This document shows, in pieces, positions 9,232-17,447 of a stretch of 64,000 bases of DNA. Under the pieces are notes generated by a model. It was not told the DNA's origin, did no database searches, and was given only the letters and a program-made list of their open reading frames with translations. The stretch is taken from assembly GCF_000802965.1 (NCBI RefSeq), contig NZ_JSAK01000003.1:37936-101935 (forward strand). The letters are read 5' to 3'. The position numbers and the translations under genes are program-made. Source of the DNA: Pseudomonas fluorescens (GTDB lineage Bacteria > Pseudomonadota > Gammaproteobacteria > Pseudomonadales > Pseudomonadaceae). How positions within the stretch are numbered: the first letter of the stretch is position 1; each line of letters starts with the position of its first letter.

Positions 9232-9888
9232 ATGCGTGTTGCCCGTTCCCTAGTCCTCGTTGCCCTGCTTCCGCTGTTCGCCGCTTGCCAGTTGTTCGAT
9301 GGCTCGCGTGAAAGTGCCTCCCATGTGGGCCAAACCCGCATGCAGGGCCAATTGAGCGCAGCCGACGGCAAGCTGTTGTTCCAGCCATGCGGCGACACGC
9401 GTCGTTATGTGGTCAACGACACCGGCGGCACCAGCGTCCTGCAACAGGCAGCCACTCTGGCCGATGCCCAAGGCAAGTTGTTTGCCGATGTGCGCGGGCG
9501 GATCGTTGGCGACGGCCAACTTGACCTGGAAACCCTCTACCGCGTCGAACGTTCGGGCACCGCATGTGACGATCCCAATTTCAAACTGCTGATCCTGCGC
9601 GCTGCCGGCCACGCCCCCGAGTGGAGCGTGAAAGTCAGCGGCAAAGGCATGGTTGTCGAACGCGCCGGCCAACCAGCATTGGCGCTGCCCTACGTTGAAG
9701 AACAGCTGGGCGATGGCCGTTTCAACCTCAGCACCGAAGCCAACAATCAACACATCGAACTGTGGGTCGCGCCGCAACGTTGCGTCGACAGCAGCACCGG
9801 CAGCATTGCGCACATGAGCGCCGAACTGCGCGTCAACGGTCAGGTCCAGCGTGGCTGCGGGTATTTCGGCGGTTCCCGCGACGACTGA
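9232..9888 (+). CDS. Lipoprotein of unknown function
   Basis: This protein of about 218 residues starts with a lipoprotein signal peptide (MRVARSLVLVALLPLFAAC, lipid Cys at residue 19). The ATG at 9232 is preferred over an earlier in-frame ATG because a CAGGAGA ribosome site lies nine bases upstream of it. The mature part is beta-rich with two similar halves: FQPCGDTRRYVV near the start and a C-terminal WVAPQRCVDSSTG segment, which recalls small HslJ/META- or COG3650-type lipoproteins. Four cysteines outside the lipobox suggest disulfides in the periplasm. It is followed 95 bases later by the FAD-dependent dehydrogenase in the same direction. Function unknown. Confidence 0.8.
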   Translation: MRVARSLVLVALLPLFAACQLFDGSRESASHVGQTRMQGQLSAADGKLLFQPCGDTRRYVVNDTGGTSVLQQAATLADAQGKLFADVRGRIVGDGQLDLETLYRVERSGTACDDPNFKLLILRAAGHAPEWSVKVSGKGMVVERAGQPALALPYVEEQLGDGRFNLSTEANNQHIELWVAPQRCVDSSTGSIAHMSAELRVNGQVQRGCGYFGGSRDD

Positions 9889-9983
9889 TCGTTTTTGCCT
9901 CACGGGACCGGCCTTTGCGGCTTATAATTGCCGGCTTCAAACGCCCTGGCGCAGTTGTGCGCCCCGCGAACCCGGATCCCGTC

Positions 9984-11597
9984 ATGTTACGAATCACCGA
10001 ACTCAAGCTGCCGATCGACCATCCCGATGAAGACCTTCGCCCTGCCATCGTGCAGCGCCTGGGCATTGCCAGCGATGACTTGCTCGACTTTACCTTGTTC
10101 AAGCGCAGCTACGATGCGCGCAAAAAGTCCTCCGAACTGTGCTTCATCTACACCATCGACCTCAACGTTCGCGATGAGGCGGCAGTGCTTCACAAGTTCG
10201 CCGATGACCGTAACGTCAACGTGGCACCGGATGTCAGCTACAAAATGGTCGGCCAGGCACCGACCGATCTGAGTGCACGCCCGATCGTCGTCGGTTTCGG
10301 CCCATGCGGGATTTTCGCCGGGCTGTTGCTGGCGCAAATGGGCTTCAAGCCGATCATCCTCGAACGCGGCACCGAAGTGCGCCAGCGCACCAAGGACACC
10401 TGGGGCCTGTGGCGTAAAAGCGTGCTCAACCCCGAGTCCAACGTGCAGTTCGGCGAGGGCGGCGCGGGGACATTCTCCGACGGCAAGCTCTACAGCCAGA
10501 TCAAGGACCCGAAATTCATCGGTCGCAAAGTCCTCAATGAGTTCGTCAAGGCCGGCGCGCCGGAAGAAATCCTCTACGTCAGCAAACCACACATCGGTAC
10601 GTTCCGTCTGACCGGCGTCGTGGAAAACATGCGTGAGCAGATTCGCGCCATGGGCGGCGAAGTGCGCTTCCAGCAACGGGTCACCGACGTGCTGATTGAA
10701 GACGGCCAATTGGTCGGCGTCGAACTCGATGGCGGCGAGCAGATCCACTCGAAACACGTGATCCTGGCCCTCGGCCACAGCGCCCGCGACACCTTCCGCA
10801 TGCTCCACGGCCGTGGCGTTTACATGGAAGCCAAACCGTTCTCGGTGGGGTTTCGCATCGAGCACCCGCAGTCGCTGATCGACCGCGCGCGCCTGGGCAA
10901 GTACGCCGGCCACCCGAAACTCGGCGCCGCCGACTACAAACTGGTGCACCACGCCAAGAACGGCCGTTCGGTCTACAGCTTCTGCATGTGCCCGGGCGGC
11001 ACGGTGGTCGCGGCGACGTCCGAGCCGAATCGCGTGGTCACCAACGGCATGAGCCAGTACTCGCGTAACGAGCGTAACGCCAACTCCGGAATCGTCGTCG
11101 GCATCACCCCGGAAGTCGATTATCCGGGCGGACCGCTGGCCGGTATCGAGTTGCAGGAACGCCTGGAATCCCACGCCTTTGTGCTGGGCGGCAGCAACTA
11201 CGAAGCGCCGGCGCAACTGGTCGGCGACTTTATCGCTGGCAAGCCGTCAACCGAGTTGGGCAGTGTTGAACCGTCCTACAAGCCGGGCGTTGCCTTGGGT
11301 GACCTGGCGCTGGCCTTGCCGGCCTTCGCCATCGAAGCGATTCGCGAAGCCTTGCCGGCGTTCGAGAAGCAGATTCGCGGCTACTCGCTGCACGACGCGG
11401 TATTGACCGGGATCGAGACCCGCACCTCGTCACCGCTGCGGATTACCCGTAACGAATCGATGCAGAGCCTGAACGTGAAAGGCCTGTTCCCGGCGGGTGA
11501 AGGCGCGGGTTATGCGGGCGGGATCTTGTCGGCGGGTGTCGATGGGATTCGCATTGCGGAAGCCGTGGCCCGCGACATTCTCGGCCTGGAGGCTTAA
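9984..11597 (+). CDS. NAD(P)/FAD-dependent oxidoreductase (COG2509-like)
   Basis: This 537-residue soluble flavoprotein has a short N-terminal domain (residues 1-85) and then a nucleotide-binding motif VVGFGPCGIFAG (about residues 95-106) with the ERG acidic end. The C-terminal FAD part includes GLFPAGEGAGYAGGILSAG (near residue 505). The whole matches the family of uncharacterised FAD-dependent dehydrogenases (COG2509). The ATG at 9984 was chosen because the frame upstream overlaps the lipoprotein gene and has no conserved features. Substrate unknown. A REP pair follows. Confidence 0.88.
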   Translation: MLRITELKLPIDHPDEDLRPAIVQRLGIASDDLLDFTLFKRSYDARKKSSELCFIYTIDLNVRDEAAVLHKFADDRNVNVAPDVSYKMVGQAPTDLSARPIVVGFGPCGIFAGLLLAQMGFKPIILERGTEVRQRTKDTWGLWRKSVLNPESNVQFGEGGAGTFSDGKLYSQIKDPKFIGRKVLNEFVKAGAPEEILYVSKPHIGTFRLTGVVENMREQIRAMGGEVRFQQRVTDVLIEDGQLVGVELDGGEQIHSKHVILALGHSARDTFRMLHGRGVYMEAKPFSVGFRIEHPQSLIDRARLGKYAGHPKLGAADYKLVHHAKNGRSVYSFCMCPGGTVVAATSEPNRVVTNGMSQYSRNERNANSGIVVGITPEVDYPGGPLAGIELQERLESHAFVLGGSNYEAPAQLVGDFIAGKPSTELGSVEPSYKPGVALGDLALALPAFAIEAIREALPAFEKQIRGYSLHDAVLTGIETRTSSPLRITRNESMQSLNVKGLFPAGEGAGYAGGILSAGVDGIRIAEAVARDILGLEA

Positions 11598-11607
11598 CGC
11601 CAACCCC

Positions 11608-11701
11608 TTGTAGGAGCGAGCCTGCTCGCGATCGCGGATTACCATTCAACAAAAATGTTGGCTGATCTACCGCTATCGCGAGCAGGCTCGCTCCTACAGG
11701 G
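11608..11701. repeat. REP palindrome pair, GGAGCGAGCCTGCTCGCGA type
   Basis: Inverted copies of TAGGAGCGAGCCTGCTCGCG are separated by about 45 bases. It lies between convergent genes, 11 bases after the flavoprotein stop codon. A second copy of this type is at 30121-30198. Confidence 0.9.
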
Positions 11702-11723
11702 GGCCATCATTGTTTGAAAGATC

Positions 11724-12818
11724 CTAGATATTGGCCCGCAGAACCGAGACCGGCAGCGGCTCGCCGCGCTCGACGGTCGCTGCTACCGCATCGATCAACC
11801 CACTCAACTCATACCCCTCAGCCTTGAGCCAAGCCTGATCGTAATACGTCGTGGCATAGCGCTCGCCGCCATCGCACAAGATCGCCACGATCGACCCCGC
11901 CTCCCCCGCTGACGCCATCTGTTGCGCCGCCATCAATGCGCCAATCAGGTTGGTCCCGCTCGATCCGCCCACATGTCGTCCCAAACGTTCGGCCAGGTAA
12001 TGCATGGCCGCCAGCGACAATGCGTCCGGCACCTTGACCATCGCATCGATCACCTTGGGCAGGAACGACGCTTCCACCCGCGGTCGGCCAATACCTTCAA
12101 TTCGCGAACCGTGATCCAGGCGAAGGCTGGCATCGCCGGTCTGGTAGTGGTCGAAAAACACCGAGCGCTCGGCATCGGCGCACAACACGCGAGTGCGGTG
12201 CTGGCGATAACGCACGTAACGTCCCAGCGTTGCCGTGGTGCCGCCGGTGCCGGGGCTTGAAATCAGCCAGCTCGGCTCCGGATGCTGCTCGAAACGCATC
12301 TGCTGGAATATCGATTCGGCGATGTTGTTGTTCGCCCGCCAGTCGGTGGCGCGCTCGGCGTAGGTGAACTGGTCGATGAAGTGCCCGTCGTGTTCCCGGG
12401 CCAGGCGCTCGGACTCGGCGTAGATCTGCGTCGGATCCTCCACCAGATGACTCTGTCCACCGTAGAAGGCTATCTGTGCGATTTTTTCCCTGGAGGTGGT
12501 CGCCGGCATCACCGCAATAAACGGCAAGCCCAGCATACGAGCGAAGTACGCCTCGGAAATCGCAGTCGAGCCGCTTGAAGCCTCGATCACCGGCGCGCAG
12601 GGCTTGAGCCAGCCGTTACACAACGCGTAAAGAAACAACGAGCGCGCCAACCGATGCTTGAGGCTGCCGGTGGGATGGCTCGACTCATCCTTGAAGTACA
12701 ACTCGATGCCCGGAAAACCCGGGAGCGGCAATGGGATCAGGTGGGTGTCGGCGCTGCGCTGAAAGTCGGCTTCAATAATCCGGATGGCTTCGCGGGCCCA
12801 CTGTCGGTTGTCGCTCAT
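11724..12818 (-). CDS. PLP-dependent fold-type II enzyme, cysteine synthase-like
   Basis: This 364-residue protein belongs to the tryptophan synthase beta/cysteine synthase superfamily. The PLP Lys is K54 in the HPTGSLKHR segment, followed by ASSGSTAIS (substrate loop) and a phosphate-binding GTGGT loop near residue 195. It resembles CysK/CysM or cysteine desulfhydrase-type enzymes, but the TSGNTG loop of true cysteine synthases is SSGSTA here, so the substrate is open. The ATG at 12818 has a GAGAAA ribosome site; the frame extends 13 codons further to a TTG, which is less likely. It is divergent from nhaA over about 240 bases. No sulfur-metabolism genes are adjacent. Confidence 0.88.
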   Translation of the reverse strand: MSDNRQWAREAIRIIEADFQRSADTHLIPLPLPGFPGIELYFKDESSHPTGSLKHRLARSLFLYALCNGWLKPCAPVIEASSGSTAISEAYFARMLGLPFIAVMPATTSREKIAQIAFYGGQSHLVEDPTQIYAESERLAREHDGHFIDQFTYAERATDWRANNNIAESIFQQMRFEQHPEPSWLISSPGTGGTTATLGRYVRYRQHRTRVLCADAERSVFFDHYQTGDASLRLDHGSRIEGIGRPRVEASFLPKVIDAMVKVPDALSLAAMHYLAERLGRHVGGSSGTNLIGALMAAQQMASAGEAGSIVAILCDGGERYATTYYDQAWLKAEGYELSGLIDAVAATVERGEPLPVSVLRANI

Positions 12819-13056
12819 GGTGATTTTCTCGTTGGATCGGCCAGGAATCTGCCTCAATAATCAAGCTTAGGAAAAAACCTACATCCAGCACAGGTACAGC
12901 TGAGCTTCAATACGCTCGGCAACTGCTAGGCTCAGGTCCGTGCGGGACAATCACGTTGTAACGACATATAACAAAAAAGAATATAACTTTTGTTTTAACA
13001 ACTAACGGTACGGGTTAGGGTGTCCCACCTTTTGAACTCATCGATGGAGAGCGACC

Positions 13057-14244
13057 TTGCCTCTGCGTAGCACTTTCACGCGTTTCTTTCAGTTGGAAGC
13101 TGCCAGCGGTCTGTTATTGATCGCCGCGGCTGTCCTCGCTTTGGTCATCAACAACTCCTCGCTGTCATGGCTCTACAACGGCTTGCTGGACACGCCGGTG
13201 GTGGCCCAGGTCGGCGCCCTGAAAATCGCCAAGCCGTTGCTGCTGTGGATCAACGACGGGCTGATGGCGCTGTTCTTCCTGCTGATTGGCCTGGAAGTGA
13301 AGCGCGAAGTCCTCGACGGCCAGCTGTCCAATCCGTCGCAGATCGTGCTGCCGGGTGCCGCCGCCATCGGCGGTATGGTGGTGCCGGCGCTGATCTACTG
13401 GTTCCTCAACCGTGACAACCCGGCAGCCCTGGGCGGCTGGGCGATTCCAACCGCCACCGACATCGCCTTCGCCCTAGGTGTCCTGGCGCTGCTGGGCAAA
13501 CGCGTGCCAGTGTCGCTGAAGCTGTTCCTGATGACCCTGGCAATCATCGACGACCTCGGCGCAATTATCATCATTGCGATCTTCTACTCCGGTGCATTGT
13601 CGACGCTGTCCCTGGCATTGGCCGCAGCCTGCATCGCGGCGCTGATCGGGATGAACCGGCTTGGCGTGGTCAAGCTCGGGCCCTACATGATCATCGGTTT
13701 GATTCTCTGGGTCTGCGTGCTAAAAAGCGGCGTGCACGCCACGCTGGCCGGTGTAACACTGGCCTTTTGCATCCCGCTGCGCACGAAAAACGCCGAGCCT
13801 TCGCCACTGCTGACTCTCGAACATGCGCTGCACCCATGGGTCGCCTACGGCATCTTGCCGCTGTTCGCTTTCGCCAACGCCGGCCTGTCCCTGAGTGGCG
13901 TCACCGTCGAGAGTTTCACCCACGACGTACCGATGGGCATTGCGGTCGGCCTGCTGCTGGGCAAGACCGTTGGCGTGTTTGGCCTGACCTGGCTGGCGGT
14001 GAAAATCGGCATCGCCGCCCTGCCCCAAGGCGCCAACTGGGGTCAGATATTGGGCGTCGCGATTCTATGCGGCATTGGCTTCACCATGAGCCTGTTCGTC
14101 GGCTCCCTGGCGTTTGTGCCGGGCGCCAGCGACTACGCAGGGATGGACCGGATGGGGATTTTGACCGGTTCGATACTGGCGGCGTTGATCGGTTATGCGG
14201 TGACGGCGATGGCGAGTCGCAAGAACACCGCTTTGCCGTCCTGA
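13057..14244 (+). CDS. nhaA: Na+/H+ antiporter NhaA
   Basis: This 395-residue inner-membrane antiporter has about 12 hydrophobic segments. The ion-binding residues are visible: D135 in TATDIAF and the pair D165-D166 in AIIDDLGA, equal to D133, D163 and D164 of E. coli NhaA. The [16 protein letters not shown] segment (about residues 65-80) is also typical. The start is a TTG at 13057 with a well-placed GGAGA ribosome site (13045-13049). The 200 bases upstream are unusually AT-rich and probably hold its promoter. It exports sodium in exchange for protons, giving salt and alkali tolerance. Confidence 0.95.
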   Translation: MPLRSTFTRFFQLEAASGLLLIAAAVLALVINNSSLSWLYNGLLDTPVVAQVGALKIAKPLLLWINDGLMALFFLLIGLEVKREVLDGQLSNPSQIVLPGAAAIGGMVVPALIYWFLNRDNPAALGGWAIPTATDIAFALGVLALLGKRVPVSLKLFLMTLAIIDDLGAIIIIAIFYSGALSTLSLALAAACIAALIGMNRLGVVKLGPYMIIGLILWVCVLKSGVHATLAGVTLAFCIPLRTKNAEPSPLLTLEHALHPWVAYGILPLFAFANAGLSLSGVTVESFTHDVPMGIAVGLLLGKTVGVFGLTWLAVKIGIAALPQGANWGQILGVAILCGIGFTMSLFVGSLAFVPGASDYAGMDRMGILTGSILAALIGYAVTAMASRKNTALPS

Positions 14245-14365
14245 GAAACAGAGACAATTCTTAGGGTCATTCAAGACCCGTCCTACAGCCACGCTCCGTC
14301 GCGTTCGTTAACGTCGCGCAGCCCCTTCCCGGGGCTGCCGATCGACGAATGCACAAGGACAATCA

Positions 14366-15565
14366 GTGGCTGGGCAAAAGGACATTCCACGGGTGCCAAA
14401 CCCACCGTCAGGCGACGGACATCACATAACCTACCGCTTCTTGACGGATTCCGAACTGGCAGCTCGCGAGAGCAGGCAAAGCGCCTATGAGGCCATGCTC
14501 GCCAGGCAAGATGCCTTCGAACGTAAACGTCCGGTCATCCAGGCAGCACAAGAGCCCTTTCGGGCCGGCTGCGTCTTCGCCAAATCCTGCAACTTGCCAG
14601 ACTCAATCATCGATTACTCCACCCCCTCGGGAATGGTGCCCACCGACAGCCTCGAGGATTACGGCGAAATCGCCTGGCTGGGTGCTCGCGACGTAGATGA
14701 AAGCGGTCTGCTGAATCTGAAAACGATCAGCGGCTCCACCCTTTCACTCGGCCTCGGTCAACTGGCACTTCGCGCGCCGGCTCTCGTCGCTCCGGTCGTT
14801 AGCGCAGGCGTTGCTCTCGGTACGGCTGGCGCCGCGACATTGACCGGGCTGGTCGCCGTATTCTGGACACCCAGCCTGGGCGACAGCGCCCTCTACACCG
14901 AAGACCAACTTCGCGCCCTCAAGCAGGCCCGCACGCGTATGCGGCTGCAAATCGAACAACAGGCTGACGGCAGCCTCAAGGGCTACGCCTTTTACACAGG
15001 CAAGAACCGTGATTGGGAAATGGTCGATGTGGTGCAGATTGCTTGGCGAGGCAGCCACTACGTCGCCGACCTAGGTGAAGGCATCGAACTGATCTGGACC
15101 CCGGCAGTAGACGCTTCCGACATCCTCGGCATCCCCAAACTGGAAGCCGCCCCGCAAGCCCCGCACATCTGGGTTTATCCGCCGACGAAACAGGCGGACG
15201 GCATCATCGTGAACCCGGTTTATCCGCCTGATTACAAGGATTTCATTCTTGTGTTTCCGGTGGGGTCGAGGGTGAAGCCGGTTTACATTGTAATGAGTCT
15301 GCCGGGGGATCATAAGTACTACGATGATCCTGAAACACTTCCAGCTTTCCCTGACGTTACCCGAGTGAAATCGAAATCTTCAGTCCAGGGTGGCGGTAAA
15401 AAACGAGCTCGCTGGGTTGACCGCAAAGGAAGGATATACGAGTGGGACTCCAAAAGCGGCGCAGTCGAAAAGTACGATAAATTAGGAGAACATCTAGGCG
15501 AATTCAATCATTTGACGGGGGAGCGAACAAAGGACGCTAAGCCGGGAAGAAGGACTCCAAAGTGA
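14366..15565 (+). CDS. Short S-type pyocin with colicin E3-like rRNase domain
   Basis: This 399-residue toxin has three parts. Residues 1-110 carry a conserved Pseudomonas N-terminus with a GCVFAKSCNLPD motif (68-79). Residues about 115-330 resemble the pyocin S translocation domain, with a hydrophobic helix at 135-165. Residues about 342-399 resemble the colicin E3 16S rRNA nuclease domain: a KKRARW entry, IYEWDS, HLGEF and a Lys/Arg-rich end. The E3 catalytic Asp and Glu match D361 and E368, but the catalytic His position holds S364. The start is GTG at 14366 with an AAGGA ribosome site. It is shorter than classical S pyocins and I see no separate receptor-binding domain, so the delivery route is unclear. 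The 3' part is visibly AT-richer than its surroundings. Confidence 0.82.
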   Translation: MAGQKDIPRVPNPPSGDGHHITYRFLTDSELAARESRQSAYEAMLARQDAFERKRPVIQAAQEPFRAGCVFAKSCNLPDSIIDYSTPSGMVPTDSLEDYGEIAWLGARDVDESGLLNLKTISGSTLSLGLGQLALRAPALVAPVVSAGVALGTAGAATLTGLVAVFWTPSLGDSALYTEDQLRALKQARTRMRLQIEQQADGSLKGYAFYTGKNRDWEMVDVVQIAWRGSHYVADLGEGIELIWTPAVDASDILGIPKLEAAPQAPHIWVYPPTKQADGIIVNPVYPPDYKDFILVFPVGSRVKPVYIVMSLPGDHKYYDDPETLPAFPDVTRVKSKSSVQGGGKKRARWVDRKGRIYEWDSKSGAVEKYDKLGEHLGEFNHLTGERTKDAKPGRRTPK

Positions 15566-15582
15566 CCCAAGAGATAAAAAAC

Positions 15583-15837
15583 ATGCGCTACCTTTCCATT
15601 ACCGGTTTTTACCCAGATGAGAAGCAGAACGATGCATTGCAGTTCGAATTAGCTATCAAAGACTACAAGCTAAACCAGGCTCTGGCTCAATTGACCGAAT
15701 CAAAGCCACTTGAAGACTTGGAGCCCGGTGAACTGGAACTTACTGAACAGCAGATCCGGCAGGTTGCAGATTTACTCAAAACGAATTTCCCAACTGGGCT
15801 GGAATACTTCATCGGGACGCGCTTTAGCGCCCAGTAA
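15583..15837 (+). CDS. Probable immunity protein for the E3-like toxin
   Basis: This 84-residue acidic protein (14 Asp/Glu against 8 Lys/Arg) starts 17 bases after the toxin stop codon and is followed by a terminator, so it is the second gene of a two-gene unit. The frame can also start at GTG 15562, overlapping the toxin stop; I chose ATG 15583 because a GAGA ribosome site precedes it. Size, charge and position fit an immunity protein that shields a basic nuclease domain. I do not see clear similarity to the colicin E3 or cloacin immunity family. Base composition is AT-rich like the toxin 3' end, which supports transfer as a module. The role is inferred from context. Confidence 0.7.
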   Translation: MRYLSITGFYPDEKQNDALQFELAIKDYKLNQALAQLTESKPLEDLEPGELELTEQQIRQVADLLKTNFPTGLEYFIGTRFSAQ

Positions 15838-15850
15838 TTATGCACAAACA

Positions 15851-15884
15851 AAAACCCCGACCAGTCACCTGATCGGGGTTTTCA
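15851..15884 (+). terminator. Rho-independent terminator of the toxin-immunity unit
   Basis: AAAACCCCGA pairs with TCGGGGTTTT around a 12-base loop, followed by a short T-rich stretch. It lies between the immunity gene and a convergent lipoprotein gene and might serve both strands. Confidence 0.85.
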
Positions 15885-15901
15885 TTTACCCGTTTTCCCG
15901 C

Positions 15902-16366
15902 TTAGTGCGAAACGCGGCTCGTGCCGTCAACGGTAGCAATCCGCACACGCTCGCCAACACGGAACACTTCGTTCTCTTGAACCTGTTGCACGTAGGCGCG
16001 CATGCTGCCGTCGTCTTCGCGGACGGTGATTTCCACGCCCTGAGTACGGGTCAGGCCTTCTTCGGCCGCGGAACCGACGAGGCCGCCGGCGACTGCGCCG
16101 ATGACCGCAGCAACGATACTGCCTTTACCGCCACCGATGGCGCTACCACCCACGCCACCAACCGCTGCACCGGCGAGGCCGCCGATCGGGGTTTTGGTGC
16201 CTTCGATTTTCACCGGACGCAGGGCTTCGATGGTGCCCATGCGAATCGTCTGCACCCGACGCGCTTCGTCACGGGAATAGGAGTCACCGGTCAAGCTCGA
16301 TTGGCAGCCAGTGAGCAACATCGCCATCGTGGAAAAGGAAGCAACCAGCAGAACAGACTTACGCAT
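15902..16366 (-). CDS. SlyB-like outer-membrane lipoprotein, glycine zipper
   Basis: This 154-residue lipoprotein has a signal peptide ending MLLTGC (lipid Cys at 21) and a glycine-rich double membrane-type hairpin (GGLAGAAVGGVGGSAIGG and IGAVAGGLVGS, about residues 62-105), the glycine-zipper 2TM or 17-kDa antigen domain. The C-terminal third (VEITVREDDGS, then VGERVRI) is the usual beta tail of SlyB and PcpL-like proteins. The ATG at 16366 has a GGAG ribosome site; the longer open frame is not supported. These proteins sit in the outer membrane and support its integrity. Confidence 0.88.
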   Translation of the reverse strand: MRKSVLLVASFSTMAMLLTGCQSSLTGDSYSRDEARRVQTIRMGTIEALRPVKIEGTKTPIGGLAGAAVGGVGGSAIGGGKGSIVAAVIGAVAGGLVGSAAEEGLTRTQGVEITVREDDGSMRAYVQQVQENEVFRVGERVRIATVDGTSRVSH

Positions 16367-16532
16367 AGCATCAACTCCAAAGGACAGGTAATCATTAAAC
16401 TCCGCAGCTTGACGCCTGTCACGGCATCGCCCGGATAAAAATGGTTTCATTCAGTTCCAGTACAGGCGCTGCCGCAAGCTGACGGGCGAACGCGGCAATT
16501 TCAATGATCTGCGCTGCTGACACGGGATTTTC

Positions 16533-16769
16533 ATGGATTACTTTATCATTGTCGTCACTACCGTTGCCGGACTGTACTTCCACTGGTGGCTATACGTGCG
16601 TATCAAACGCTGGATGGACCGCGATCTGGCGCTGGCCCTGGCCGGTCAGGATGAGCAGAAAAAAGCGTTCATGCTCGAACGATTGGCGAGCGCGCAGGCG
16701 CAGAAGATCAGGCGTCGAGACCTGCCGAAGTGGCTGGAGGCCGCTGCGGCAGGGTATCCCGATCGGTAG
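16533..16769 (+). CDS. Small single-pass membrane protein of unknown function
   Basis: This 78-residue protein begins with one hydrophobic segment (about residues 3-22, FIIVVTTVAGLYFHWWLYV) and continues with a charged cytoplasmic-type helix rich in Arg, Lys, Glu and Gln. It lies convergent to pdxH with only five bases between the stop codons. I recall such a gene beside pdxH in other Pseudomonas but know no function. Composition and codon use are consistent with a real gene. Confidence 0.7.
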   Translation: MDYFIIVVTTVAGLYFHWWLYVRIKRWMDRDLALALAGQDEQKKAFMLERLASAQAQKIRRRDLPKWLEAAAAGYPDR

Positions 16770-16774
16770 ACTGC

Positions 16775-17422
16775 TTAGGGTGCCAGACGTTCAAGAATCC
16801 AGTCGGCGCCCTGCAAACGGTAATTGAGGCGGTCGTGCAGGCGGCTTAGACGGCCCTGCCAGAACTCGATGCGCTCCGGCAGCAGGCGATAACCACCCCA
16901 GTGTTCAGGGCAGTGGGGCTGGGTGTCGCTGAAACGTTGCTCGGTGTCCTTGAGCAGCGCCTCCAACTCTCCACGATCGGCAATCACCCGGCTCTGCGGC
17001 GAAGCCCAGGCACCGAGGCGGCTGCCCAGCGGGCGAACCTGATAGTAAGCGTCAGACTCTTGCGGCGTGACCTTGACCACCCGCCCCTCGATGCGCACCT
17101 GACGCTCCAGGGCAGGCCAGAAAAAGGTCATGGCCGCGAACGGGTTCGCGGCCAGGTGCTGGCCCTTGGCGCTGTCGTAATTGGTGAAGAACGTGAAGCC
17201 CTGTGCGTCCAGGCCCTTGAGCAGCAGAATGCGGCAATGCGGCCGGCCGTCCTGATCGACCGTGGCCAGGGTCATGGCATTGGCCTCGACTGGCGCCTGC
17301 TCGGTTTTCACCGCATCAGCGAACCACTGATGGAACAGCGCGAACGGCTCGGCCGGGGCTTGCGCCTCGGTCAGGCCATCACGGGTGTAGTCACGGCGCA
17401 TATCAGCCAGGGCCTTGGTCAT
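16775..17422 (-). CDS. pdxH: Pyridoxamine 5'-phosphate oxidase
   Basis: This 215-residue FMN enzyme oxidises pyridoxine or pyridoxamine 5'-phosphate to pyridoxal 5'-phosphate, the last step of vitamin B6 synthesis and salvage. Family pieces are visible: [10 protein letters not shown] near the N-terminus, the FMN-binding [21 protein letters not shown] region (about residues 64-84), the [14 protein letters not shown] segment and the C-terminal [13 protein letters not shown] with the end LERLAP. The ATG at 17422 has an AAGGAA ribosome site; the frame upstream overlaps the OmpA gene. Length is normal. Confidence 0.96.
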   Translation of the reverse strand: MTKALADMRRDYTRDGLTEAQAPAEPFALFHQWFADAVKTEQAPVEANAMTLATVDQDGRPHCRILLLKGLDAQGFTFFTNYDSAKGQHLAANPFAAMTFFWPALERQVRIEGRVVKVTPQESDAYYQVRPLGSRLGAWASPQSRVIADRGELEALLKDTEQRFSDTQPHCPEHWGGYRLLPERIEFWQGRLSRLHDRLNYRLQGADWILERLAP

Positions 17423-17447
17423 GGCGCATTCCTTTTGGGTTAACGAA

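Noticed and set aside
12858..13056. AT-rich region upstream of nhaA as a riboswitch
   Set aside because: There is an AACAAAA/TTTTGTT inverted repeat and a GGGACA/TGTCCC pair, but I could not build a fold that matches a known riboswitch class; a promoter explains the AT richness.
14270..14345. Hairpin AGCCCC-TTCCC-GGGGCT before the toxin gene as the nhaA terminator
   Set aside because: The stem is short and there is no T tract, so termination is not supported.
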